NCBI GenBank assembly: GCA_900239685.1 | Contig: OENT01000907.1 | Span: 1 to 64,000, forward strand | DNA: 64,000 nt | Direction: 5' to 3' | Origin: Rotaria macrura | Taxonomy: Eukaryota; Rotifera; Eurotatoria; Philodinida; Philodinidae | Part shown: positions 34,378 through 45,116 of the stretch, piece by piece | How positions within the stretch are numbered: position 1 is the first letter of the stretch | Layout: every line of letters starts with the position of its first letter | Notes under the pieces: model-generated | Told to the model about the DNA's origin: nothing | The model's database searches: none | The model's input: only the letters and a program-made list of their open reading frames with translations | Translations under genes and position numbers: made by a program

Positions 34378-36090
34378 TGTTTTTTGAAAACTTTACAAGT
34401 ATATATGAAATCAAAACACAACACTACTTTTTTCGAAGGTCAATAAGAATTCATTATCGTGTTATAATTATAGTTAAAAAAATATCCTTCATCGCATTTT
34501 TAACAAAGTCACAAGTGAAAATAATTACTTATTTCATTCTTTTTCATCATTTCTTTTATTTCAAGGTTGGATTGCTAGTTAGTTTTCTTTTCATTTTAAA
34601 TAAATCTTTCATATTTTTCTATTTGGCATATCATCTTTTTTGAAACTATAGTGCAAGAGATTCGATTTGGTTGTACATAAATAAGCTGCTTTTGTAGAAT
34701 TCTTTTCACATAGTCTTAAGATACGTATTCAAATATCGTTAATAAATTTTGATTTTTCATTTACTTGATCTAGGTTTGAAATCGAGGACGAACCTGATCC
34801 TGATTTATAGATTAATCTACTTCGAGTGAGTAGACACATAAAAACTTACAGTTCTCACTAAAGTCGCATGTGATAGACAAGTGCCCTTCTCAATTGGACC
34901 TGACTACACCTTTTCTTATATCCCCACTGGCCAGTCGTGGCTTTTCCGTGCCAATTATCAAATTCTATTGAGAGGAATTTCTGAAAAACAAAATGGTATG
35001 AAACAATGAAAAGTTTAGAGAGTGAATTTAAAGAAAAATAATTTGATTAGGGGTACTGTGGCGAATTTGTTCACGATGATAAAGATATTCATCAAGTAAT
35101 AAGCATTTTCTACATTTAGTGGTTTCAGTAATCGAAAACATCTTGATTTCAATGCACGTGCTATATCAGCAGTACATGCATTCACGTTTGTTTTTTGAAG
35201 ACAAAAAAGAAACAACGGAAACAAACCCATTATGTTTCTCCTAGTATATTCTACGAGATAATCTCACTACTGAAGAAAACTCATGCACACTAACTGAAAT
35301 CGTTTGTATACCCTTTATGTTGATAATAGCATTCATTATAAAAGTGTTAGATAGTGTCACCACAATCTGCCTAGTTTCTTATTCTAAGAGAATAGTTTTT
35401 CATGAATATTAGAATTCGCTCATTAACAAATTTGTCGGTGAAATAGGAAAATGAATCTGTCGATAAAATGGGACAAACGAATTTTTCGATGAAACGGGAC
35501 ATGACTGTCGACGACGTGTAAATTTTCGATCTACGTTGAGATAATCCTCAGACATAGTAAGATTGATAGTATTTTCACGACCACCTACATCTCTGCTTTA
35601 ATCTCTGCCACCTTAGATAATATCTAATGTTATGTCTATAATAGCTGCTGTTTTATTCAATAAGAAATTCTCAATGGAATAGAATACCGTTAAATAGGAG
35701 AAATACACTCTTCTTCAATGAAAAATTTTACTACACTTTTGAAACAAACCTTCCTATTGATAAAATATGGTCAATGAGAATGAAGAAGCAAATGCATACA
35801 TGATGTTGATGAATCGCTTGCCTTTTATGCATCATGTTACATAACTGATTTTCTATCAACCGAAAGTGATGATCAAGCAGAAATATTTGCATTCTGTCGA
35901 TGACAAGGCAAAAAAGAACAAGGCCACAAGTAGAAAATATGTCACAAAGGATCAAGGGCATAGGAACAGAAAAAGAAAGAAAAAATGTGCAACTAATATG
36001 ATTCACGCATTTTGACATATTTCTTTCTAAAAATCGCCTTTTTCTCGATTCATTGTTGTTACACTTTCAGACCCAAGTGACTCATACTGT
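34378..36090. other. Intergenic, one weak candidate exon
   Basis: Mostly AT-rich. On the minus strand, after a CAG at 34981-34983, a 120-bp frame reads FLSIEFDNWHGKATTGQWGY, which looks protein-like but has no certain family or partner exons. A separate minus-strand frame at 35015-35230 begins with a hydrophobic stretch. Neither is called as a gene. Confidence 0.35.
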
Positions 36091-36165
36091 TATTGACAGA
36101 TTCTGAAGTTGCCTATGCACTTCTCATACATTTATTGACAGATTCTGAAGTTGCCTATGCACTTC
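36091..36165. repeat. 33-bp direct tandem duplication
   Basis: TATTGACAGATTCTGAAG and the following GTTGCCTATGCACTTC occur identically at 36091-36123 and 36133-36165, a 42-bp period. Perfect identity suggests a recent local duplication. Confidence 0.8.
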
Positions 36166-36674
36166 AATGATATTTCCCTCTCTATGAACTCCAATCCGTG
36201 ATTTGGGTGCCAAAAGGTTTTTAATTTAATTTGCAACCGAAAGGATGCCTCCCATCACTCGGAGATGTCTGTAGGCTTGATTTTTAGACGGGAAACGTTT
36301 TGATTGTGTCGAACTCTTTAATTTTACCATGATGGTGTTTATTCTACTGACTGATGTGATGAAACGAAGACGCTTATTTTTAAGTGATTATTTCTGAATG
36401 TACCGTACGAATATTATATTTTTCAACAGGTTCAAATGTTACGATTTATGCATATTTAGAATCAGCGTAAAATGAGGAACAAGGTCTGATAAATATTTTT
36501 CTGGCCCTCGGTAGAAAATGAATAGGTGACACTAGCTGATCATTTTCATGATAGAGGATTTCTATAGAAACGTTATAGAACCACTGATGTATGTGTAGAT
36601 ATCAATTATGTCCCTATTGAATAATATGAGTAGACTTTAAAGAGTGAAAAGCGCCACGACGAAATCATTATACT

Positions 36675-37083
36675 ACTAGATGGTAGTCGAGCAGAGCTCG
36701 AAACCGAAACTCGGTACAAAGCACTTGATTTCGAGCAAGAAACTTTTGAAGTCCTCTAGAAAGATTTGATATTAGTTGAAAAGATGTCATGAATAGTACA
36801 TTGAGGCTAACTTTTTCTGCTAGCGATAATTATTCTCATGAGATACGCGCCGAATCTCGGTGTTTTGAGTTGCCATATTGAAAAATAAAATCCATAGATT
36901 ATGTAAATATCCATATTTTGCTTTGGGCGAACGAAAGGTGATACAGGAAATTTTGAAAAAAAAGGAACTTATTCAATGATGATATTTCGATGTAGCGTTT
37001 GAACGACTGTTGTACGATATTCAGTTCTCGAGATCATGGCGACACAAAAACGATGCGTACGTCGAGTAAGAAAGAAAAAAAGA
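36675..37083 (+). repeat. F3 unit 1, type A, 409 bp
   Basis: Head GGTAGTCGAGCAGAGCTCG then CCGAAACTCGG; ends in an A-rich run directly abutting unit 2. The third small hairpin is damaged here (GTACAAAGCAC). Confidence 0.75.
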
Positions 37084-37492
37084 ACTAGATGGTAGTCGAG
37101 CAGAGCTCGAAACCGAAACTCGGTGCGAAGCACTAATTTCGAGCAACAAAATTGAGTAGTCCTCTACAAAGACTTGATAATTAATTGTAAAGATGTCATC
37201 AATAGTACATCGATGCTAACTTTTTCTGCTAGCGATAATTAATCGCTACTAAGATCAGCGCCAAGTCTGAATCTGTTTGGACCGATTTAATGAAAATAGA
37301 ATCCACAGATTATTAATAATATCCGGATTTTACTTTGGGCGAACAAAAGACGATAGAGAAAATCGAACAAAATTTGGTACCTATTCGAGTCTCAATGATT
37401 CTGACGACGTTTGAACGAGTACCGCACGATGTGTCGTTCTCGAGATCATCGCACCACAAAATATGGAGCTTGGATGCGTAGGTCGTGAAAGA
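37084..37492 (+). repeat. F3 unit 2, type A, 409 bp
   Basis: The head forms three successive small hairpins: GAGC-AGA-GCTC, CCGA-AAC-TCGG and GTGC-GAA-GCAC. The tail is somewhat diverged (GATGCGTAGGTCGTGAAAG). Confidence 0.75.
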
Positions 37493-38395
37493 ACTAGATG
37501 GCAACCGGGTTAGCACCGGGATTGCGAAATGCGATGCGAAGTTCACCTCGCGAAAAACGATTCTGCGTTTAATTGCGTCATGCTTCATCGAGTCAGAACG
37601 CAACTTGTTTTTTATGAAAGGCAAACTTATAGATGAACAAGTTCTCCTAGAACATTTTGATTATCGTAGCGATTTATACTATTTTGTCTTAAATATCATT
37701 CTTATATAATGCATTCCTTGTCAATCAATGATTAATGTTTATTCGAAGGAGTTCAGGTTTTTAATATACAACAATTCACTTTGAAGTATATCAAAATTCG
37801 AAGCCTTCTATAAATTTCAATAGGATTTGGAAAACCAAAAAGCTAATATTTAGATAAACGATTATGAAGCATTAATTTACATTTATATAGAAAAGAAGAA
37901 TTACGATTTGCGAAGGACAAGCATGGATTTCATAAAAACGCTACGTATCGAACTATGAATGGGTTAAACATAGTCATATCTTTAGTTAAACTCCATTAAA
38001 GAAGCCATTGGCAAGAACTACTTGCCCTAAAGCTTACCAAAAGCTGTCTAGAAATCGTTGATCCTTCGTTGATAATTTATTTCGATGAGTCACATTTACT
38101 ATCAGCTGTATTAACAGCTGTTTCATACATGAATCGATAAAGTGGCGCCTAACGCGTTTCTTCGTTTTCGTTTTAATTATCTCGAAATAAAGTAAAGACA
38201 AACTACGTTAAAAATCGTCACTTTCGAACGCTATTATCTCATGAACGGAACACGCTAGACGGAATTTAGAAAAAAACGGAACATATTCGATGTCGATTCT
38301 TTCATCTAGCGTTTGAACGACTATTGTACGATATTCGGTTCTCGAGATCATCACGACACAAAATGACAAAAAAGATGCGTACGTCGAGAAAGAAA
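37493..38395 (+). repeat. F3 unit 3, variant head on type B body, 903 bp
   Basis: Head GGCAACCGGGTTAGCACCGG is unlike A or B but is followed by GATGCGAAG. The distal part (GTGGCGCCTAAC, CAGCTGTATTAACAGCTG, GTTTTAATTATCTCG) matches units 4 and 6. It is about 265 bp longer than those. Confidence 0.65.
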
Positions 38396-39034
38396 ACTAG
38401 ATGGTACGCGAGCTTCACTCGAGTACGGAATGCGGTGCGAAGCGCTACCCTCGATCTTAGGAAGAGCCGATTTTGCATAAAGAGAGAGCAGTATCTCGAT
38501 GTATCTACCTTAATCATACCAAGGAATCAGAAATCTTTTGTTGTGGTTTACTACTGAAAGACGAAGAGTTTTCTTCGACAATTAAATCTAACATAGGCTT
38601 AAGATGAAAAGCAGTTACGACAGTATTTATCAGCCCGCCAGTCGTCTCAAATGAAAGCTACAGATATTTTCAAAAATCATTTATACTTTATCGATTAATT
38701 ATCTCGATGAGTCACCTTTCTCTATCAGCTGTATGAGCAGCTGTTTCACATATTATATCGATTGAGTGGCGCCTAACTTTCTTGTTTGCGTTTTCGTTTT
38801 AATTATCTCGAAACAAAGTAAAGGCAAATTATGTTGAAAATCGGCATTTTGGGACGCTATTATCTCATGAACGGAACGCGCTAGACGGAATTTTGAAAAA
38901 AAGGTAGATATTCGATGTCGATACATTGATCTAGCGTTCGAACAGCTGTGTTGTATGATCTTCGGTTCTCGAGATCATCGCGACACGAAATGAGCACTTT
39001 TATGCGTACGTCGAGTAAGAAAGAAAGAAAGAAA
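38396..39034 (+). repeat. F3 unit 4, type B, 639 bp
   Basis: Head GGTACGCGAGCTTCACTCG then GGTGCGAAGCGCTACC; body with CAGCTGTATGAGCAGCTG hairpin and GTGGCGCCTAAC; tail ends in repeated AAAG. Confidence 0.75.
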
Positions 39035-39443
39035 ACTAGATGGTAGTCGAGCAGAGCTCGAAACCGAAACTCGGTGCGAAGCACTAATTTCGAGCAAGAA
39101 AATTGAGTAGTCCTCTACAAAGACTTGATAATTTATTGTAAAGATGTCATCAATAGTACATCGATGCTAACTTTTTCTGCTAGCGATAATTATTCTCATG
39201 AGATACGCGCCGAATCTCGGTGTTTTGAGTTGCCATATTGAAAAATAAAATCCATAGATTATATTAATATCCATATTTTACTTCGGCCGAACGAAAGGTG
39301 ACACAGGAAATTTTGAAAAAGAAGGAACTTATTCGATATCGATAGTTCGATCCAGCGTTTGAACGACTGTTGTACGATATTCAGTTCTCGAGATCATCGC
39401 GACACAAAATATGGACTTTGGATGCGTATGTCGAGAAAGAAAA
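39035..39443 (+). repeat. F3 unit 5, type A, 409 bp
   Basis: Same head as unit 2 and body closest to unit 1 (ATTCTCATGAGATACGCGCC is shared), so type A units have recombined or been copied in a mosaic way. Confidence 0.75.
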
Positions 39444-40078
39444 ACTAGATGGTACGCGAGCTTCACTCGAGTACGGAATGCGGTGCGAAGCACTACCTTC
39501 GATCTTAGGAAGAGACGATTTTGCATAAAGAGCGAGCTGTACCTCGACGTATCTCTCTGAATCATTCCAAAGAATCAGAAATGTTTTGTTCTGAGTTACT
39601 ATTGAAGATAAAGAATTTTCTTCGACAAATATATGAAACATAGGCTTAAGATAAAAAGAAGTTACTGTAATATTTATCAGTCTATCAGTCATCTCAAATG
39701 ATATCTACAGATATGTTCACAAATCATTCATACTTCATCGATTATTTATCTCGATGGGTCACTTCTTTCTATCAGATGTATGAGCAGCTGTTTCAAATAT
39801 GATATCAATTGAGTGGCGCCTAACTTTCTTGTTTGCGTTTTCGTTTTAATTATCTCTAAATAAAGTAAATGGAAATTACGTTGAAAATCGGCTTTTTCGG
39901 ACGCTATTATCTCATGAATGGAACATGGTAGACGGGATGTTGAAAAAAAAGGAACATATTCGATGTCGATACTTCGATCTAGCGTTGGAACGGCTGTTGT
40001 ACGATCTCCGGTTCTCGACATCATGGCGACACAAAAACGATGCGTACGTCGAGTAAGAAAGAAAAAAAGAAAAAAAAC
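39444..40078 (+). repeat. F3 unit 6, type B, 635 bp
   Basis: Head as unit 4, tail with the longest A-rich run of the array, after which the order breaks. Confidence 0.75.
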
Positions 40079-40165
40079 TCGCGCATGTCTACATAAATGC
40101 TGTGCTTCGCACCGCATTAAAAAAGATGGCGGCCACGACCAAACGCTATACAGTGCCTCGCACCG
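40079..40165 (-). repeat. Inverted fragment of an F3 head
   Basis: TGTGCTTCGCACCGCATT is the reverse complement of the type B head segment AATGCGGTGCGAAGC. CAGTGCCTCGCACCG follows as a weaker copy. This places a head fragment in opposite orientation right after the array. Confidence 0.55.
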
Positions 40166-40190
40166 TAAAAATAGTGTAAGCTATGACTAA

Positions 40191-41089
40191 TCTTTATGTA
40201 TAATTAGTTTTTTATTTCCCCCAGATTAAAAATTAAAAATACAAGTGCATAAGTGAATTCATTTTAGAAATAATCCAATAATCCATTCGCATCAGTCAGT
40301 AGACTTTGTCCTAATACTTTCAAAATCGTTTACATCAGTAAGATATGAGGTAAGGGATTAATTCATTTGTATAATTATCTGCCAGTTTTCAATATCTTTC
40401 GGTCTAACTTAATGCCCTAGTTCTCTTTAATTTTTTCCGATTCTTTTCAACTACAAAGTGCCACTATATTATCGAATTCTGTTCAGTTTTTCTTCTTAAT
40501 ATTGTCGGATTTTTTTGTATATTTACTTGTATTTGATGCATCCTTTTTTTCTTTTTTCAAACATCAGCAAATATTCTGTATAATTTATGCATTCTTTTAT
40601 TTTTGTTCACACAATAGGTGTTCATTTCATGAAGGTTTAAAATTCTGAGATAGCACAAATTTTACACGTAGAAATTGATCATTCTATCGTCAGTCATACT
40701 ATAATACTTGATAAAAAATTCAGGCAAATTTTGTATTCGGATTTTCTCTCGACAGATCAATGCTTTATTAGCAGCTTTCACCCTTTCCATTCCCATGCCA
40801 TTTCGTAGATGACACAGAGAACGAAAAAGAGATATTTTGTGCTCTTTCGTCTTGTTAGACATCGAGCATCATTTGGTATATTCAAAAGAAAATCACTTCG
40901 CATGGCTATAAAGAACGAATCGATGTTTTGAATACATATAGCAGAGCGCAAGATAGAAAAATTGAACTACCGTTTTTTCTTTTTCCTGCAGCACGCAAGA
41001 AAATTTCGGGATTGAAAGGGTTTAAGGTTCGTCCCAGGGCACACGCATAGAATCTTCTTCTATGAAATCTTCTTATAAGTAACGTAAAT
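40191..41089. other. Intergenic, no gene seen
   Basis: AT-rich DNA with no supportable exon or RNA gene. Confidence 0.4.
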
Positions 41090-41093
41090 AAAA

Positions 41094-41240
41094 AAAAAGG
41101 TTTCGCAAGAGAATCCCAAACCTTTTGGGTTTCATGCTCAATTCCAATAGGTAAGTATGAAACCATTAGGATTTAGTAAGAAACCGTAAGAATTGAATTT
41201 AAAACCTAAAAGATTTGGAATGTTCTTGCGAAACCTTTTT
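41094..41240. repeat. Imperfect palindrome with AAAGGTTTCGCAAGA ends
   Basis: AAAAAGGTTTCGCAAGA is mirrored by TCTTGCGAAACCTTTTT, and the inner AATCCCAAACCTTTTGGG faces CCTAAAAGATTTGGAATG. Further GGTTTC/GAAACC blocks extend to about 41400, so the palindrome may be the core of a larger MITE. Confidence 0.6.
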
Positions 41241-41431
41241 CTGTTGTACGGAACTTATAAAAAGGTTCCCTAGGAGAAGGTTTTTCTCATGTTCCCAGGG
41301 AAGAATCATTAAAGGTTTCGTATAACTGAAGAATCATTTTTCAAGCCTTTGAAGGGAAGTGAATGCTTTTACAAATCCTCCGAACCTTTTCCGTAGGTTA
41401 TGTAAAAATACAATTTTTTTAGAGTGCACTC

Positions 41432-42526
41432 CAGAGGCCGAAAACGAATCGAATTGTCGAATGATTCGAGTGGACTCAAACCGAATTGAATCGGATCGAA
41501 TTGCTATTTTGAAAACTTAAGTCTTGTCGAATGGAATCGAATACAGAAATCAACCAAATCGAATCCAAAGCGGATATTCGGTTCCACCTCCTGATAATAG
41601 CAATGAGTGTCATTTTCAAACATTTTTTGCGTTATGTGTCGTGTCGCTGGAATACCTTGTAGCAATAAAATACCATCGGGTAACAGTTCATCGCTGCTAG
41701 ACAAATTGGGATGCAGAGAAGTTCGAACTGTGACCTCTTGATAATGAAAAACAATCTCTCTATTAGCTCAATCGCAAGTAACAGTGATTGATACTTGTAT
41801 TTCCAGTATATTTCGTCTTTATTTCATCACAAAATTTTTGTGTATAGATTTAATATTGTTCAGCTGCCTACAAATGCGCTTGCAGTTCCGTACTCATAAA
41901 ATCAATAGGTGAAAGCTGAGATTTTATTGCTTTTGAAATTTCATATGTACACTAAAAAGTTCAGATCGATTCTGTCGAACCCAAATTCAAGGCAACATCG
42001 TCCACAGTGACTAAGATTTTCGAAAACTTTGGAGAAAATCATTGGGATCCTGCGAAATCCAAAGCAAGCTACAAAAACCTAAAAAATCTCCGTGCTAGCT
42101 ACAAATTATGTCAAAAAGTAATCGATAGATAAAAAATCCGTGGTGTTGATACTAAAACTTTTGCAATAACTGGAAAATCTCAGCATTCCAAGAAAATTCA
42201 AAGAAATGCAGGTTCATGTGGAATAGAAGCCCAGTTTGGAAAATAGACCAGACAGTTCTTTAAATTGGTTAAAATCTTCAGATGTACCCATGCTCAATCT
42301 CATTTTTTGTTATAAAATTACTGTTTCTTGTCGAATCTGTTTTCGTATTATGATTATTCTTTGCAAAATACACTTAGAAGCAAAAGAAAAGAATACGGCC
42401 GATCGAGACAGATGAAGCTAGCTTATCATGACTGGCACACGCTTTTATGGGCAATTATGCGATCTTCTCTTCTGTATGAATCGAATCTGATCGAATCGAG
42501 ATTTTTCTATTCGTTTCCGTCTCTTG
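41432..42526. mobile_element. Possible hAT-like element, ~1.1 kb, TCGAAT-rich
   Basis: Left end CAGAGGCCGAAAACGAATCG and right end (complement CAAGAGACGGAAACGAATAG) agree at about 16 of 22 positions. Both ends are followed by runs of TCGAAT variants. No clean 8-bp duplication is visible. No transposase frame. Confidence 0.35.
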
Positions 42527-44557
42527 TGTACTTCTTCAGTTTCTCATAACATCATATAGAAAAGTAGATACTGCAGTAGTAACGAAACGTTCCATCCAAG
42601 AGCTCTACAGGACAATAAAAATGAAAAGGTGACGGGATGGAGCAGGAAAGGACTGATTCCTTTCTGGATGGGACCGGACCGAACCAGATCAATTAACTTC
42701 TCGGTCCTGCCTATTTCGTGCAACCACAGTTGGCATTGAGTATTGTGCACTCAATGCAGTTTTGCAACATTTATTCATTGAGCAAAGCATAGACATTAGA
42801 GGTCATTCGATTGGCTGTCTTCACACAATACCAATACGTCACTTGTCTGAAACGATGCAGTGATTGTACTGTAATCAATGCTCACCTCTTTCCAGTCTTG
42901 TTTTTATGATTTAGATTTTGACGAAATACTTTTTGGTAGATCTGTTAATCGAGAAGTAGTATTTTAACTACTGTTTCGTATTGTACTTTTCATTGTCTTT
43001 TTTATAATAAGGATTTTCTCGTGCACATATTATTGTGAAATAAGTTGGTCATGCAAATATCATCGTGATGAGAAGTTTTTTCATGTGAATGTTATCTTGT
43101 AACTGATACATAGTAAAATAAATGGATTTGATTAACCAATACAGTAGAAATTAACTACTGTGATTCAATCACATTATCAGATACGAAGAAAGCATTACGT
43201 CTATACGTTAGAACAACATGAGATGGGATCATGAAAAGCGAATAAAGTGGGGCGGGATGGGGCGGATAATGCGTTGTAGGATATGCAGAACGCGTTGGTA
43301 CAAATCTTTGTCGTCCCACGGACCTCTATTTTATTCTTTATTTCGTTATACGTGTGGGTGTCGATATTATTATTCTCTCTACACTCACCCTAACTGTATC
43401 AAGTCAATCGTGTGAGGTGAAGGAAAACGAAGGAATAAGAAAAAATTCTCAAGCAGCATTTAATAAAAACTCAAAGTAAAGTTGAAAAAAGAGATAGTGG
43501 CGAATCAAAGTCACACCCAGGAGTGTTTATTTTTATTCGATATAAGTTTGTGTAATTAAGCTCTTTCTTTTAGTATTGTGAAATAATTACTTTCATAACT
43601 CTAAATTAATATATGCAACCTTTCATGCAATTTTTTCGAGATCATTCTTCATGTTTTTTGGAAGTTTTTATACATACGAATTTTTTCTACTTCTGATGTT
43701 CTGCAGAATTCATACATATTTTCCAACAGAATAGTGAGCGAAAGCTTCAAGTCGAAATATTAGGGCTCTCCATTCTTCTTTGTTAAAGAATCTGACAACA
43801 AGAAGAGAAATTAAAAATCCCGCAACCATTGCAAACCATAGTAATTAGTTTTTACACTTGTTCAGTATTCTAGCTTTTATCATATATGTGATTTCCACAT
43901 TTCAAATCGAATGGCACTGTACTAATAGACATTTTCTCGTTATTCACACATTCACTAACTCAGAATTTGCTTTTACTTTTAGTTTTTCTAAAATAACCTT
44001 CATAAATGGCAAAAGAAAAGAGAACATTATGTAATACATCTGAATTATTATATCAATCTTTGAATTGAATCAGATGTATTATTTCTGAAGATGGCTGATC
44101 AACTCAACTCATTAATGACCACTCGCAAAAATAGTTCACTGATATTTGTAATATTCTCATCTACTGATCATTTTGTCTTTTCTGTTGACAGTCCAAATCA
44201 ACCTTTTCCCTCTGAAACGAGCAAAAAGTCTTTATTTGTGGGCTAGCTATGTGAGATTCATATTCAGAGTAAAGCAAAATATATCGAAAATCAGTGTGAT
44301 ATGCTGATCCCTAACTAACCGTACACTTAAAAGTCAATAAAAACATTAAAATTCCTCTTTAAATTGTCAAGACATAAGAATATTTATGTTTTTTAAATGA
44401 TAATTACACTAGGAAATCATTTAAAACTTATTGAAATTTATCATTAACTTTCCATATTCTTTTCTTTTCCACCTTTTCTAGTGATACCATTCTCTACGTA
44501 TTCCTTGGACTGGACGGATAGTCTAGAAGCGAAAATTTGCCTGTGTAAATCTCTGGG
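42527..44557. other. Intergenic, no gene seen
   Basis: AT-rich apart from two short GC-rich stretches with related wording, GTGACGGGATGGAGC near 42632 and GTGGGGCGGGATGGGGCGG near 43246, which may be remnants of one repeat. No gene supported. Confidence 0.4.
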
Positions 44558-44559
44558 TA

Positions 44560-45114
44560 AGATGCATCTAAGTCAAACGTCGAGTAAATTTTTTTTTTCG
44601 TTTTTTTAATACGTATTCTTGTTCAGCGTAATGCGCTGATCATTTTATGTGCTTACCATTTTTTTGCAAAGTGGCTTTTTGGTAGAGAAAATCTTAAGAT
44701 ACTGTGAAGTCCTCCAAAGTTCTCAAAGATGGAAAATCCTGCCTGGCCGAGGAAAAAAGTGCCATAACTTTTTTTCTTCTTGTCGTAGAGATCTCACGTT
44801 TTCATATTTGGATTCCTCGTGGAAAACGGCATTTAANTTAAATGCCGTTTTCCACGAGGAATCCAAATATGAAAACGTGAGATCTCTACGACAAGAAGAA
44901 AAAAAGTTATGGCACTTTTTTCCTCGGCCAGGCAGGATTTTCCATCTTTGAGAACTTTGGAGGACTTCACAGTATCTTAAGATTTTCTCTACCAAAAAGC
45001 CACTTTGCAAAAAAATGGTAAGCACATAAAATGATCAGCGCATTACGCTGAACAAGAATACGTATTAAAAAAACGAAAAAAAAAATTTACTCGACGTTTG
45101 ACTTAGATGCATCT
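44560..45114. mobile_element. Perfect 555-bp palindrome flanked by TA (copy 2)
   Basis: Reads the same as 6705-7259 over its full length as far as I can compare, with an undetermined base at 44837, again the exact centre. TA flanks at 44558-44559 and 45115-45116 belong to an unrelated target sequence (CTGGG before, ACAAAAC after). Two sites with the same element, different flanks and TA duplications show a mobile element and not a local assembly error. Confidence 0.85.
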
Positions 45115-45116
45115 TA

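Larger units (their letters stand above)
36675..40078 (+). repeat. Head-to-tail array of six modular units (family F3)
   Basis: Six consecutive units each begin ACTAGATGG (36675, 37084, 37493, 38396, 39035, 39444) and end in a shared tail TTCTCGAGATCAT-GCGACAC ... GATGCGTACGTCGAG followed by an A-rich run of AAGAAAG type. Three units are exactly 409 bp (type A); the others are 903, 639 and 635 bp (type B bodies, one with a different head). Heads differ but all contain a short-hairpin region ending near TGCGAAG. Common 3' tails with A-rich ends recall SINEs or other retroposed families, yet the strict head-to-tail order is unusual. No coding capacity was recognised. Confidence 0.75.

Noticed and set aside
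36675-40078. Hammerhead ribozyme in the F3 heads (CGAAAC is present)
   Set aside because: No CTGANGA core lies at the right distance; the single CTGACGA near 37400 has no matching partner.
41690-41790. tRNA-Met-like stretch on the minus strand (TTCATTATCAAGAGGTCA, CAGTTCGAAC)
   Set aside because: Acceptor and T stems do not pair and the D-arm is wrong; possibly a tRNA-derived remnant but not a functional gene.
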